A stretch of 64,000 nt of DNA, taken from Raphanus sativus. Lineage: Eukaryota; Streptophyta; Magnoliopsida; Brassicales; Brassicaceae. Below the pieces are notes generated by a model, which worked only from the letters and a program-made list of their open reading frames with translations, ran no database searches and had not been told where the DNA came from. The stretch covers positions 32,599,075-32,663,074 of the forward strand of contig NC_079514.1 of the NCBI RefSeq assembly GCF_000801105.2, given 5' to 3'. Both the position numbers and the translations under genes were made by a program. Below are positions 12,608-25,453 of this stretch, one piece after another (positions within the stretch are counted from its first letter, which is position 1; the number at the start of each line of letters is the position of its first letter).

Positions 12608-15402
12608 TCAGAATCCAAAGAACTGAAAAGACAAAACCAAATAAAAAAATATCCTCAAAATTAAGTTAGTCTGAATAATCGTAAGAAGAGTGTTGTTTGT
12701 GTTTACCTTCTTCTTCTTTTTCTTCTTCTCGATGTAAGCTACTATCTCTAGCTGCTTAGCCATGGCTTCGTCCAGCGTCTGATATTTTCAAAATCAAAAA
12801 TAAATTAATAGCTAAATCATACGTGTTCTACACGTTAACTTAACACAAACAAATAACGTGTAGAAGAGACTGGTTGGTTTACCTTCTTGGTCTCAGACAA
12901 CTGAAACTCAAGCTGGTCGACGCGGGTTAGAGCGGCGTTGAGAATCTGTTCTTTCTCCGCGGAGAATGGCGCCGGCTGATTGTCCAACGTCCTACATTTC
13001 TCCTCCAGCTCCGCCATTCTCTTCACCATCGACATGTACTCTTGGCTCGACACCATAGCCGTCTCTCCTTTCTCTGCTGCCCCGCCGTAAATGGCTGCCT
13101 CAGTGAGCTTCCTCGGCATGTTCTTGGTTAGCCTCACTACCGTCATTAACCCCATAACTAACGACATCACGCCGCCGAATAAATATCCTTCTCCTCCTTT
13201 CCTCTCGGACGGCTTCACGGCAGAGTATAAATCTGCTCCGGCAAAAAAAAAAGACACATGTAATGACTTTAGAAAATACAATAATAGAACCACGTTTTAG
13301 AAAACTGAATCAATGTTTATGTGTAGTGTAACCTTCAGGCTCGGTAAAGGTTGTTTTGTGGAGAGTAGTAGGCCAAGTAGAAGAAGCATCCACAGTTTTG
13401 TCAACAATTGGTGTGAATTTCTCGTTCTCTGCATTGAGTGTGTTCTTCTGCAAAATTGGATTTTTAAATCAAGCAAACAAAAAGACTTAAAAATTTATTG
13501 ACAGAGAAATAAACTCACCTCAAAGGTTTCAGATTTCTTCAATGTATTGTTTCAAGCAAACAAAACCAAAAAAAAACAAGAAGAGATAAACTTTAGAATT
13601 TTACAACAAGTTGAAGAACGGTTTAAGAACATATTGGGTTTTGTGTGTTTACCTCTGTTGTGCTCTCATACACTGAGATTGTCTTCTCTTCAATGTTTGA
13701 CAATGTTGGGCACTTTCCTTCTCCGTTTTGAACCATCTATATAGTTAATACTAATGTTCAGTACCCTAAACCCTGTTTTGCCAAGATTTTCTATATTGTC
13801 TTTGAAAGGTACCTTGAAGATGTCAGGGTCGTTCCATGGACCTTTGTCTGAACGCATGCATCCACCTTTGTCTGCACAAGTGCAGTTACCACCCAAGAAC
13901 TCAGGAAGTTCACTAAAACACACACACACAAGGAAAAAAAAAGTTCGGTTTAATGAATCTGTGGCTAAAAGATAAGAGTTATGGAGGTCTTTGTTATCTG
14001 TCTTACTTGGAGTCAATAATCTCAAGAAGTTTGCTTTGGTATTTGTTGCCAAGAACCTGTACATGAAGTAAGTAAGCAGGACATTCAAGCTTATGATCTT
14101 TGGAGTGTTAAAAATGATAAGAAAGATTACGTGAATCTTAGCAGTGGTCTTTGGGTCAAGGAAAGATTTGACAGTGCTCCACAGAAGCCTGAAGCCAGAA
14201 CCAGCGTTGATAATGAACATTCGGTTCAATGACTAATATTATTCATCAACACACAAAAACACACAATCTCAGTACTATTGTCTTTTGAGTTAATAATAGT
14301 TAAAACAAAACCATCATAGTATACCTCAGGGTAGTTATCACTATCAATCTTTTGGATACGCTGGAGAAGATCCCTTGCAGCCTTACTGAAGTTCTTCAAC
14401 CCCTGTAGTTAAATACCAGCAAAATCACTCGCTATATCTTTTTTTTTTCTTTGAGTTTGAATACCGAAACAAAAGTGGTAAGAAACTAAAAAAAAAAAAG
14501 CATACCACGCCTTGCACATCCAAGATGGTGGTGCTCTGGTCAATGTGCTTCTTGGCAGCAATGGAGCAAGCCGGTAGCTTGATGTTAAAAGCCTTCTCAA
14601 ACTCCCTCACATGGTAATTCACGTACCTATCGATGGTAGTGACTTGCATGAGTTTTGTGGCATCAACTTGGCCTAGCCTCTCTATGTAAATAGGCCTTCC
14701 TTCTTTGTCAACACCATGGTAACCTTGAGGATAGTACTTGATGACTTCGTCTATTTCCTTGAAATCAAAGTCCTTTTTGAAACAAGAATGAAAGAAACAT
14801 AATTTAATCTTTTTGGCAAAAAACATAATTTAATCTAAATTGAAAATGATGATGATGATGGTGATATTAAAAAAAAAGATATTGGTTCTGTTTTGTTTTT
14901 AAAAAACCTCCATGATAGCGTCAGTACCAAACTCTTTCCTCCAATTGATCATATCACACCACATCTGCTTAGCTTTCTCGATATCAAACTTCCTTGCCCT
15001 CAGAAACCTAAGCATCATGTGATGATCATCGTGTCTCGAAGGAAGAAGCTCGTCTAAGATGAGAGCTTGACGGAAAGCGTCAACAGCTTGAAGCTCTTCC
15101 ACATCAATGTCGTCAACTATTGAGACAGACATCACTCTGCTGTTCCTTCGAGTTTTTTTGGTGAAAGAGTGTTTGAATTTGTTTGAGGCATTGATTGCTT
15201 TCTTCTTAAACGAACAAAGCTTTTTCTTCTTCTCATCCTCTGAGCATTCATGATCTACCACACAAAAACCCAAAATTTCAGAATCTGTTTGCTTAAAAAA
15301 TGTCTCTCACTCACTCCATTGGATAGAAATCATTACAACAATTTCCTCCTTACCTGGCTTATTGTTATGTCGATCCATATTAGCAGACATTGTATCCGCC
15401 AT
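12608..15402 (-). CDS. SFH3: SEC14-nodulin phosphatidylinositol transfer protein SFH3
   Basis: Thirteen exons, read right to left: 15354-15402, 14908-15254, 14506-14772, 14325-14402, 14131-14232, 14007-14056, 13813-13912, 13653-13736, 13519-13536, 13333-13447, 12883-13235, 12707-12778 and 12608-12622. They encode 549 aa, almost exactly the length of Arabidopsis SFH3 (At2g21540). The CRAL-TRIO region spans about residues 85-310, followed by a linker. A hydrophobic [14 protein letters not shown] segment, a coiled-coil-like stretch and a polylysine tail ending FFGF follow, typical of the nodulin-16-like domain that targets membranes. The protein exchanges phosphatidylinositol and supports membrane polarity. 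Exon 9 is only 18 nt and is the least certain. A leader intron is likely at 15426-15939 (donor GTAAAC, acceptor CAG). The two central exons have the same lengths as in the truncated neighbour, showing common descent. Confidence 0.92.
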
Positions 15403-15939
15403 GCTTTTAGTCTGGATTTAAAATTCTGTTGTCACATAAACACATACATACACGTTAGAAATGATCTCTGAAACACTTATAAACCCCATATAAAACCACC
15501 AAGAGATTCAAAAAAAGGTTCAGTTTTAAAGAGATTTGCTAAAAGAAAAGTTTGAATCCAGAGGGTAGTCCATGTGACGGTTCCTTGGCTAACAATCAAG
15601 CAATGAAAGAAGAAACAAAGAAACCCATTTAAATATTTGATCAAGCATTCACAATAATAACCCATCCTTAGGAGAATTTAAGATAGCTAAAATATAGATC
15701 CCAATAATCAATCATATGAAACAATCAAAGGCACCATGAAAAGGTTAACTTAGAGAAAACCAAACCCACATTTTTTTATTATAAGAAACAGATAATCGGA
15801 AAACTCAGGTACGTTATAATCAAGGAGGATGGAAACAATCGTTGTATCCAAACATTTGGCGATTGAGATATAACAAATGAAAGAAATGAAGAATAAGAAA
15901 TATAAGAGCAGAGGGTTCTTGATTTTCTTGTGTGTTTAC

Positions 15940-16690
15940 CTATTAAAGATCAAAAGCCAAGGGAAGAAGAAAGAAAGAGAGGTGTATATATTATCCTCTC
16001 TCCCTCTATCTGTCACCTACCCACCCAAATAAAGGATGGCTCCAGATTTACACAACGCCAAATCTCAAAGAACAAATCTAGAAGAGAGAGAAAAGCTTAT
16101 TTCACAAGGGTATTTGACAAAGGGTTTTTACCTTCTTTTAAAATCCAGAGAGAGAAAGAGAGGAGTTAGCTTAATGATCCATTTAAAGGGGGTTTGAAAA
16201 GGTTTGACCTTTTTTCTCATATGAATGTAAATGACGAAAGTACATTGTGATTTGTGTAAAGAGAAGATATATCTGAGAGAGAGAGAGAGAAGGAGCCAGT
16301 TTTATAGGACAAGGAAGAAAGGCGCGTGCTTTTCCCGTTTTTCTGTTCACATGATTTTGTAAATTTACGAGGAAACCAATAAAATCTTTTTTTACTTACA
16401 ACCGGCTGTTGTGCCCGCGTATGCGGACATAACCTTTTACAAAATTCAGACATACATTTTTATTCAAAAATTATCAGATTTTTGGGTTATATTGTTTCAA
16501 CTATATGTTAGATGAAATTTTCCAAAATTGCCATCAACGACATAATTTTTATCACCACCTTTTTGTTATATTTATGTATATCTTTCGTTAAATATCTTTT
16601 ACTCATAATGAAGTATATGATATAGTATATAATTTTGTCTAACCATTTTTATATTAAAAACTGAAAATGATTATTGTTAGCAACTACAAT
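15940..16690. promoter_or_regulatory. SFH3 leader exon and promoter region
   Basis: The minus-strand leader exon probably ends at 15940, just before the inferred leader-intron donor. Upstream are purine/pyrimidine microsatellites, (GA)n at about 16274-16290 and AGAGAGAAAGAGAGG near 16150, which are common in plant core promoters and leaders. The transcription start is not determined. Confidence 0.45.
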
Positions 16691-16878
16691 TACAGTGAAA
16701 CCTCTATAAATTAATAATGTTGGGACTACACCAAAACTATAATTTTTTATTAATTTATAGAGATTATTAATTTATCGAGATACTAATTAAACCAAAAACT
16801 TAATTTTGGACTATGAAATTATATTAATTAATAGAGATATTAATCTATCGATTATTAATTTAAAGAAGTTATACTGTA
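16691..16878. mobile_element. MITE with TACAGTGAAACCTCT terminal inverted repeats
   Basis: The left end is TACAGTGAAACCTCTATAAA and the right end TTTAAAGAAGTTATACTGTA, imperfect inverted repeats of about 20 bp. The interior is AT-rich and self-complementary (repeated ATTAATTTATAGAGATTATTAATT blocks). It has no coding capacity, so it is a non-autonomous DNA transposon. Confidence 0.75.
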
Positions 16879-18534
16879 ATTAATAATTCTATTTTATTTA
16901 TATTAAATTGATAAATATATAAAGATTTATATATATACCAGTTTTTATTAATTTTGGATAATAACAGATTAATTAATATTTTAGATAATATATAATTAAT
17001 GTTTCTTTTACTTGATTATTATCTATGCAAGTTAATTTACCTTTTATTTTTGCGTGATTTTTATTATAATATATAACCAACTATACTATGAATAGATCTA
17101 ATTAATTAATTATTAAATAGAATACATAAAGATAATTATTCTTTTTTAACTAAAAAGATAATTATTATTCATTAAATGTAGAATGACTCTAATTACTCTA
17201 GTTTTTGATGTGATTATTCAGAACAAAAATATGAATTTGCGACTAATAATACGACAGTTCTATATTAGAGTATATTTGTTTAATTAAATAACTAATACAA
17301 TTCTAACGTAAGAAAAATACAACAAAAGAATACACATGCCAAAACAAACCTAAGAACTAAGAACAATGCAAAAAACAAACCTTAACAAACATATATCAAA
17401 GTAATGACACCCAAACAAACAAAATCTAATTAAATTTTACGAATGACAACCTAAGAAAAGAGTACACATACTACAACAAAATTTGATTATAGTGAACGGA
17501 ATACTAAATCACTTCAATAACTCAACCTTCTCGTGATTAAAGCAAGTTTGCTTGAGAAGATTGGACGATATTTACTTCTATGTCTTTTACGCTCCTTGAT
17601 TTGTGATTTTCTTCTACATTTTTTTGTTCTTTCTAAATTACCTTAATGAATAGGAATTATAATAATATGAACCTTAGCCTTTCAGATAATCTTTAAAAAA
17701 AAAATTTTAGACGATGAAGAAGTTTCAAAAAATTTAGAAAAAAAAAAGAAGTTTCAAACTCGTGTGAACAAAAACATAATAATTGGTTTAATATATATTA
17801 TAACCTGTGTTTAAAATTTCTTAAACGTGTTTATTGACTATATATTACACATAGTTTTTATATAATGAATTATATAATGAACAATGTAGATAAATTATTT
17901 ATTAAGGGTAATATCAATATTAACCGCTCTAACTTTTAACGTGAGAGCTCCGTTGCGAAAAATTACTTCGCAAATAATAGTATAGATCTCTTCAACCAAT
18001 GCCTCCAACAAATTACTAGCATTTAGTTTCACACGTTAATACAAAAAATCTTTATTTTTCACTCAATCAGTTTTCAAACTATATATTGTTTCAAAAGTTG
18101 TTTCATGTGAAGCGCTGGTTTTATTACTTTGAAAATTGTTAAATGAATTTTCTGTATCCGACAATATAATTATGAACGGCATGGATGGCTTTGGCTTTCC
18201 CAAATTAATAAAGCAGGCTGATAAAAATAAACAGTTAGTATCATTTATTTCTTCTTTTTCATTTATTTATGTCGACCAGTTATCATTTAATTTTTCCAGC
18301 TAAAACCTATAAACTCTATTTAAATTTTGATATATGGACCGACCGACCATCATGAGTGAACACAAGCCTCCGGCTCATATATTAATGAACTTTATAATAT
18401 ACACATTAATGATTAGAATACTCTTCTAAAATAAAATAAAAACCACCATTGTTATAAAATAATTATAGTAAACAAGCTTGCAAATAAAACCTTGGTAAAT
18501 ATCAGGTCAACATTTCACACCGGACTTACGATAA
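16879..18534. other. AT-rich intergenic DNA
   Basis: No coding exon, RNA gene or clear transposon terminus was found. Composition is very AT-rich with stops in every frame. Confidence 0.45.
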
Positions 18535-18785
18535 GAGCATTTTCAAGAGTTTACTATATTTTCTATTCTAAAATAAAATGACTCTATAATAGAGATGAAG
18601 TTTGTTCCAATGGTATTTTATTTTAGAGTAAGAAATAGAGTGATGAACAAAAAAAACAACTTACTCTATATTTGGAGTAAACCTATTTTCACTCTATTAT
18701 AGAGTGAGAAATAGAGTACCATTTAAGCATTTTCTACTCTAAACTCTATTTTAAAGTGAAAAATAGTGTCAGATTGGAAATGCTC
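18535..18785. mobile_element. GAGCA-type MITE with TAA target duplication
   Basis: The element starts GAGCATTTTCAAGAG and ends TTGGAAATGCTC, flanked by TAA (18532-18534 and 18786-18788). The interior repeats ACTCTATTATAGAGT-like palindromes. A 3-bp TAA duplication and short TIRs point to the PIF/Harbinger group. Three other elements in the window share the same end motif and TAA flank. Confidence 0.8.
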
Positions 18786-19276
18786 TAAATTATAACATTT
18801 TAACATCAAACGGACTGTTGCCCCCAGAAAAAAATATCAAATAGGCTTACAATTTTAATAAATTAAGCAAATAACATTGATTGGTCCGAATTAAGGCCCT
18901 TATCCATTTTTGTTTGCATCTAATTTGGTGAGACATATCGAAGGTAGATTTCTTCGTCACCGTCTTCATTTTTCATGGCAACTTGTACTGTTACGGAGCC
19001 TCCAATGTTTATCGTGGCGGAAAGATCAATTCCTGGCGTCAAACGCCTAAGAAATTAGGGAGAAAAGAGAATATGCATGGCTCATGATAGCTTCGCTTCA
19101 TGCATTATCGCATCATCACTGCATACTCTCTCTCTCTTTACATGCATCATTGCACATGTTTTCGGTATGCATACATAAATCCAGTTTAAAATCAAATTAT
19201 ATCTCAAGTCCTAATAATCTCTGACTGTGGAGTAAAGACTCGAAAGCATATGTGTGGTTTGTCATTTGTTTGATAG

Positions 19277-19522
19277 ATCTTGGTGATGGTGATCTTATCC
19301 ATGTGCTTGGAGATGCTCATGTTAATACATCAAACATGATTCAAGTCTACACAAAATCAGTTTCAAATCTCTCCAAAACCACCCTTCCCGGTTAGTACTT
19401 TAACTTGACTCATACGTTATCTATATAACTATGTTTGATCTCTCCACGAAAACGAAGATCTATCACTTGGAAGCTTCTGATTTGGATCTCTTGGGGATAT
19501 GACCTGCTTCATATAGAGCTGT
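19277..19522 (+). pseudogene. Relic of the 3' end of a DHFR-thymidylate synthase gene
   Basis: Segment 19277-19390 reads LGDGDLIHVLGDAHV followed by NTSN, matching the thymidylate synthase motif PGDFIHVIGDAHV. It lies between an acceptor-like TAG and a donor-like GTTAGT. A second piece near 19448-19520 reads LEASDLDLLG and, after a one-base frame slip, GYD. This matches the end of the bifunctional enzyme (DFDLIGYDPHKK). The dihydrofolate reductase half, the catalytic Cys region and most of the synthase are absent. The position, between SFH3 and the At2g21560-like gene, is where At2g21550 lies in Arabidopsis. An ATG-led stretch at about 18974-19060 might be an eroded first exon, but that is weak. 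Confidence 0.75.
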
Positions 19523-19795
19523 GAACGGCTCTTTTAATTCTCTCTTGTCTACAACAAAATTAGTCATTTTAACATCAAACTTACAGAAAATAAAAACATA
19601 TTATCTATTTACAAGACCGAACAAAATTATACAAAGAAAAAAACAAGAAAAGCTAAACAGCATTTTATGCTCGGGCTTTGAATTATTTTTACCCGTATAT
19701 TTACAATCACACAAAATATATGTGAATGTTATTGCATAAACTAAAGTTTTTCATCTTCTTCTTATTTTTCCTTGCTTTTCTTTTCTTAAGAACAT

Positions 19796-20452
19796 CTAAA
19801 CAATACAAAACTCTTCGTCTTTTTGGTTCCTCCTCTGTCTCGCAATGAAAGACTCGATCTTGTACCGTAGTTCATCATCAGAATCATCAGAAGGCCTCTC
19901 AGTCCCCGATCTCGTCAACCTTCCACAAGAACTCTTCTTCGGGCCCTCGAGATTCTCTGACCGACTCCTTTCGTAACTCTTCTTTGGACTTTCCTGTTTT
20001 TGGGTAATGATTTGTCTGTGTCTCTTCACAGTTACGTCCTTCTTGCCTTTCTCCTCGTCGGAGCTTTGTTTCTCACTGTTCTCCAACATGCTTTGTTTTG
20101 CCTCGCTCTGTTCTCGTCTTGAGCTCTCTCGAACAAACTCGTCGTAAAAATCATTGCTGTTTCTCCGTGCATCTGGTTCTTGATCTACAAAGAGACCACA
20201 CTTGGCGACAATAGTGATAACTATCGCGTTCCCCAAGACGAAAGCGAGATGACGGTTGATGAGAACACGTGTGAGACCAGAGTCCTCGAACATGATGACT
20301 AGTTGGTAACAGAGCTTGGCTACTGTAACCATAACTACAGTTATTTGGACCACCCGGTAAAACAAATCTAGGAGTATTTGAACGCGAGACTTCTTCACAA
20401 CAGCCTTCATCTTTCTTGGTTTAGCCTTTTGGGTACTACTAAGTGAATCCAT
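19796..20452 (-). CDS. At2g21560-like protein with two N-terminal hydrophobic segments, function unknown
   Basis: A single-exon gene of 218 aa. The first 24 residues are lysine-rich. Hydrophobic segments lie at about residues 33-55 (VVQITVVMVTVAKLCYQLVI) and 66-90 (HLAFVLGNAIVITIVAKCGL), suggesting a membrane hairpin. The remaining 125 residues are strongly charged, rich in Ser, Lys, Glu and Arg. They end with a DDELRYKIESFIARQRR block, a pattern also seen at the C terminus of some plant DUF4408-type proteins. Position fits At2g21560, described as nucleolar-like; the visible hydrophobic segments argue more for a membrane. A TATA-like TATTTATAAAGG lies upstream around 20550 (minus strand ACTCAC side). 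No role is claimed. Confidence 0.8.
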   Translation of the reverse strand: MDSLSSTQKAKPRKMKAVVKKSRVQILLDLFYRVVQITVVMVTVAKLCYQLVIMFEDSGLTRVLINRHLAFVLGNAIVITIVAKCGLFVDQEPDARRNSNDFYDEFVRESSRREQSEAKQSMLENSEKQSSDEEKGKKDVTVKRHRQIITQKQESPKKSYERSRSENLEGPKKSSCGRLTRSGTERPSDDSDDELRYKIESFIARQRRNQKDEEFCIV

Positions 20453-21470
20453 CGGGGTCGATGAGAAAAGAATCAGAGGAGAGTCTTGAGTCTGATTTTC
20501 TCTTACTTCTTTTGTTTTTATTGTTAGCTTGAGAGAATGTATTGTGAGTATTTATAAAGGGTCACTGAGTGCATTTGCTTTCTTTTTTCGGGGCACTAAT
20601 CTTCTTTTCGAGTGAATTATTTTTATTTTGTTCTTTTATGCAAAAAGAGTTCATACATGTTTCGCACTTCAATTTTGTACAACTATAAACCTAGCAAAAG
20701 TTATTTGGCAATGAAAGTTATCAATGTATGTAGATATTTGGCAATGAAAGTTATCAACACATTGTTAGTATTCATTTCTAAAAAGTTACAAGCACTATCT
20801 GCACCCATTTGTAATTAATTATCAGCACACTGTTATTTTTTTTTATGAATTATAGAGAGGTATTTTGGTCTCCACCAAAATAGATCTATACTAGTCACAT
20901 ATTAGCAGCTTATATTTTCGGCCCATATATCAGTTTTCTGTCCGAAATTTTTAATTCTCCAACAGCCGAGACTTAAACTCTAGTAGATTCACCGTATTAG
21001 ATTTCGTCCTCAAGTTAGTTACTACTGGATCATAAGCCGAAATACATGATTAATTAGCTTTATTTTATAAGATTGGTATAATTGTTGACCGTAAAATCGT
21101 TTATATATATTTTCATTATTGTAATAATATAACTAATCAAACGTTCAAAAAATTAATATGTATCACTATATTTAAATAAAAAAAAAGTATTTGCAAAACT
21201 CTGTAGGACTTGAATGATTAGTACAAAGCATGTCTATCGTGTCAAACTAAAATAGTTTGGGATATATAATGTAGTACTAGATTCGAAAGCGCAGGTTTTT
21301 TAAACTATAGTTAAACAAAGTTTATTATAAATAAGTATTTTGAAACTTTTATATATTTATATTACAAAGTCGTATTATATTCTAGAAGCGAATATGTTTA
21401 AAACTATATAACTTATAAATTATTTTATTTAAAATTTTGGTATGTACTTTCTTATATAACTGTTTTTAGG
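20453..21470. other. Upstream and intergenic DNA with a 22-bp direct repeat
   Basis: Contains the promoter side of the minus-strand gene, then AT-rich DNA. ATTTGGCAATGAAAGTTATC occurs twice around 20702 and 20737. No gene or transposon end is visible. Confidence 0.45.
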
Positions 21471-21474
21471 TTTG

Positions 21475-22080
21475 GCATATCACCCAGATCCGAGAAACTA
21501 AACCGATACTGACTTAAAAATATGGTTTGGTTCAGATTTGAGTCCAGGTTAAAATACATATTAAGTATTTTCTGGATCCGCAGGTCTTAGTTCGAGTTTG
21601 CGTCGGGTCTCGGTTCGAGTCTGAGTCATATTCGAGACCCGACCAGATGGCTAAAATATCTAAAATGTTTTGAGTATATTAGGTATATTTGAATATGTTT
21701 TTTATTACGAATATTTTTTTTGAAGTTTTGGGTCTGGTTTTAGGCATAGTTTCAAGTTTTGAATAAATTTTCAAATTTTAAAAATATATTTTGGGTATTC
21801 GGGTAAAATTTTGAGTGTGTTTTTTGGTTCCTCAATCAGATTTCAAATAAAATTTTGGAGGGATTGGTATTTGAATATTTTTTTGGTATTTGTTTGGGTT
21901 TTGGGTATTTTTGAGCTTTCAGATAATTTTAATATATTTTTTTGTCTTGGATATCCAGATCCATTACGTATTTGAAATTTTTTAAATATTTAGTTGGGCC
22001 TAAATGTCTAGGACCTGAAAGATCCGGATCCGAAAGGAATCAATCTGTACCGACCCCAAGATCCGTATGCATATGTCTAC
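21475..22080. mobile_element. Degenerate repeat with GGTTCGAGT/GGATCCG motifs, hAT-like
   Basis: The left end (GGCATATCACCCAGATCC) and right end (GGATCCG..GCATATGTC region) are loosely inverted. The interior has repeated TTGGGTATT and GGTTCGAGTC motifs like the elements at 6505 and 50951. Ends and target duplication are not firm. Confidence 0.4.
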
Positions 22081-22434
22081 TCTTTTTATTATATTTTATG
22101 TGTATTTTATAAGAGTTATATTTGTTGAGTTGATGAAATCTAACATTTATTAGGAAGATTTTTAGTTAATTTAGTAGTATAGATCTAATATGATTTTTAA
22201 TTGTTTTTAATTTTTTCTTAAATAATTTAATTATAAGTACTCTTCATAAAAATCAATTTATAATATTTATAGGACAAGTATATTACAAGAGGAGTAACAA
22301 ATCTATATTATTGAAAGTATTTAAAATATTATATAGTTAATTAATGATATAACAAAAAAAATTATGCATGATGGAACAATATATATGTGGGTGGGATATG
22401 GCGTGGAGATCTTACATAATCGACATGTACAAAA

Positions 22435-23072
22435 TCTATACTATTAAAGCAGGATCCTATTTGAATTTTTACCTAAACCTACCCCTCTATTATAAGGAAG
22501 TCGCATGTTTCATTAAGGGTATTTCTGTTATTTTGTATCATTTTCAATTAATGAATCTCTTAATTATAGGCCCAAACTTTTTTTGTTCCTTTAATTTCAC
22601 GGTTTTGGACCATTTGGGCCGATTTTAATATTTATCTAAGTTCACATTTTTCGTTTGGGCCATTTGCGCCAAGTTCTAATATTGATAATAACAAATATTT
22701 ACACATAATTATTATTATTTATTTTTCTCAATATAACTAAAACTTTCTGAAAATATTTTAATATTGATAATGAAAGATTTAAAATTGTTAAAAGAATATA
22801 ATATTAATTTATTCACAAGTTAAATCTGTTAAAAATTATATCTTTCAAAATTAAAAATACGACTTCAAATTTTTGAAAAAATTAAAAATACCACTTCAAA
22901 TTTTTGAAAAAAATCAAGTTCAATTTTAAACATAAATACCTTTTATAAAATAAAAATAAAAATAAAACAATACAATAAAAATAAATGAAAATATTTCATT
23001 TCACAAACTTATTCAAAATTTATAAAAAAAAAAAAACAAACCCGCGCTTTTAAAGCGCGGATCAAAACCTAG
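22435..23072 (+). mobile_element. Non-autonomous Helitron (638 bp)
   Basis: It begins TCTATACTATTAAAGCAGG after an A and ends with the hairpin CGCGCTTTTAAAGCGCG, then ATCAAAACCTAG followed by T. These are the classic plant Helitron signs: 5' TC, a subterminal GC-rich hairpin, 3' CTAG, and insertion between A and T with no duplication. No Rep/helicase coding sequence is present. Confidence 0.88.
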
Positions 23073-25453
23073 TCTATCTTATTAAAACAAAAGTACACAT
23101 ATAGAATATCCCTTAATTTTCAGTGTTATTTACAATTGTATGCCACTGAGAAATAAATTGAATTTCCTATTTTAATGCTTGTCTTTTTTAGTTATATTAA
23201 TGTGTTTTTTTTTCTTTCATATTTTAATGCTTGTCTTTTTCAGTTAGATTAATGTGTTTTTTTCTTTCCTATTTTAATGATTGTCTTTTAAGTTAGATTA
23301 ATGTATTTTGTTTTTTATTCTTCAATAATTATCTATTCTATTAAAATAGAGTCCTAAATTTATCTACCATTAATGTTGTCATTTAACTTTTGGACTATTT
23401 CACATTTGTTAACATGTTACTAAATTTATGGACCATTTCAAATTAGTTTCAATATGATTACTATTACAATATAACCGGACAACTTAAAATAAACCAACAA
23501 TTAATTTATCATAAGTAAACCAATCTTGGAATTAAATACTAGACTGAGGGTACTACTAGATTAGCAATACATTGTTTGGACGTGACATTCTTATAATTAA
23601 TGTATAAAAAATATTGGTATAGTGTTTCTGTATAATGTTTATTCTTTTATAGTTTTTGTATAGTGTTATGATTACAATTGTAGTACTATGTTTCGTAATT
23701 ATTTTGTATGGTGTTGTTTCGCTAATTTGGTATATTTTTAGTAATTATATATTGTATTAAAATTCAGAAACCCATATATAGATATGTTAATTTCTAATAG
23801 TATTATAAGAGATACAAAAAAATTGGGAAATCGTAATATATATTTGGTAGCTGATATCTATAAAGTTTCAGAATTTGATAATACTTGATACACTTGTGAC
23901 CAAATTACTCAATCATTACGAAATGATTAGTTGCAGCACCCATAAATGTATACAACATATGTTACAATTCTGATATTATATCCCATTACTTTATTATTTA
24001 CTTAGTAATTTTGTTTTTCAGTTATACTATATTGTATTAGAGGTAAAAATAATTCACCTATACAAACAACTCTATATGTAAATCAAAACCATTCGTTTGG
24101 TTAGTATAATTTCAGAATTTTCCAATTTAAACAAATACATTCATATATTTTGTATTTTAAAATTATTAAACATTTATATTCTAATAAAGATTTTCCCAAA
24201 AAATCGAATCTAATCTATTAATTCAGGATCCTATATTTTATGTTAGAAAGTTGTTATTTAAATTTGAAATGGTCCTACAAAATATGTAACAGTATTTAAA
24301 ACATCAATACTAATAAAATTAGATAATTCCTATTTATTAATCTTACTCCATTGTTAGTATATTACATAATTTGCCAACAGATCTTTCTAACAGAATTTTA
24401 TTTCTCAGGTATTTTCCTCCAACTTAATTTGGTTCTGTTTCATAATTATGTCCTACTCATTTAGTTCTATCCCTAACGCATAACTATCAGTTTACGAGCT
24501 GATACTTGCGAGATCCACTGATATTAATGGACATAATATGTTTGTCATATACAAAAACGTAATCCTTTAGGCTCCATTTGATGTTTATAGATTACCATTA
24601 TTTATCCAACATTATAATACAAGTTATAATTCCTATTACAATAACATGAGATCTGAGACATGAAAAACATATCATCTTCAAATATTATTTCTAACCAGCA
24701 TGGAAAAAACTATTGTTTCTATGAAGGTTTCAAAAATCATGACTACTAAAATCTTTTTTCTTGCAGGCATTTTAGCAGCTTCATAATCAAATTTTATTAG
24801 ACGTTAATATATATTTTATTAAAACTGAAACATTGTGTTGAACCTAATATTTATTTTGTAAATTTTTAAATTAAATTTATTTTTCTATTTCATAGTTATA
24901 GTTAGACCTATACTAAATCATAATATTCATTTCTTTATATATAGTACTATTCATGTTTCCAAACAATATACTCTTTTCTTTATAATACTATTCATGTTTC
25001 CAAAAAACACTATAATTAATCTTAGCTATTTTATATCTACAATTTCCTCAATCAAAATTTTGTAAAAACATCATAATTTCATAAATTGCAAAACATTGAA
25101 CTTTAAAATTTGGAATAAAAGGTGACAAATTATTTACTAAAAAAATTTAGATCAAATTAGATTATAAACCGGTCATCCATCTCGGTCATCCATCTTGGTC
25201 ATCCATGTGTTTAATCGGTTAGTCTGGGGGTTTTGGTGATTTTTTTTAAATATGGATATTAAAAAAAAATCGAATAATCGGATCGCCGTATTAACCAGTA
25301 TAATCACGGATTCGGGTCGAATTTAAAAGTATTGATTTAAATGAAAAAATAATATACAAACTCTTTTAAATTAACAAAATATTTATTAAATTAGTAATAA
25401 AAATTTTCGTCATAAAATATTCTGTGCTTGCAAAAGCGCGGATCAATATCTAG
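23073..25453 (+). mobile_element. Second Helitron directly abutting the first, degenerate
   Basis: It starts TCTATCTTATTAAAACAAAAG at the very base after the first element's CTAG and ends near GCTTGCAAAAGCGCGG..CTAG (25450-25453). Internal Helitron-like starts at about 23331 (TCTATTCTATTAAAA) and about 24216 suggest nested or fused copies. The DNA is AT-rich without open frames. A TCGGTCATCCATCT tandem repeat of three copies lies at about 25170-25210. Confidence 0.65.

Noticed and set aside
18950..19170. Cluster of CATGCA (RY-like) motifs and possible microRNA hairpin
   Set aside because: The motifs occur in DNA that may be an eroded DHFR-TS gene. I found no convincing stem and no match to a microRNA I know.
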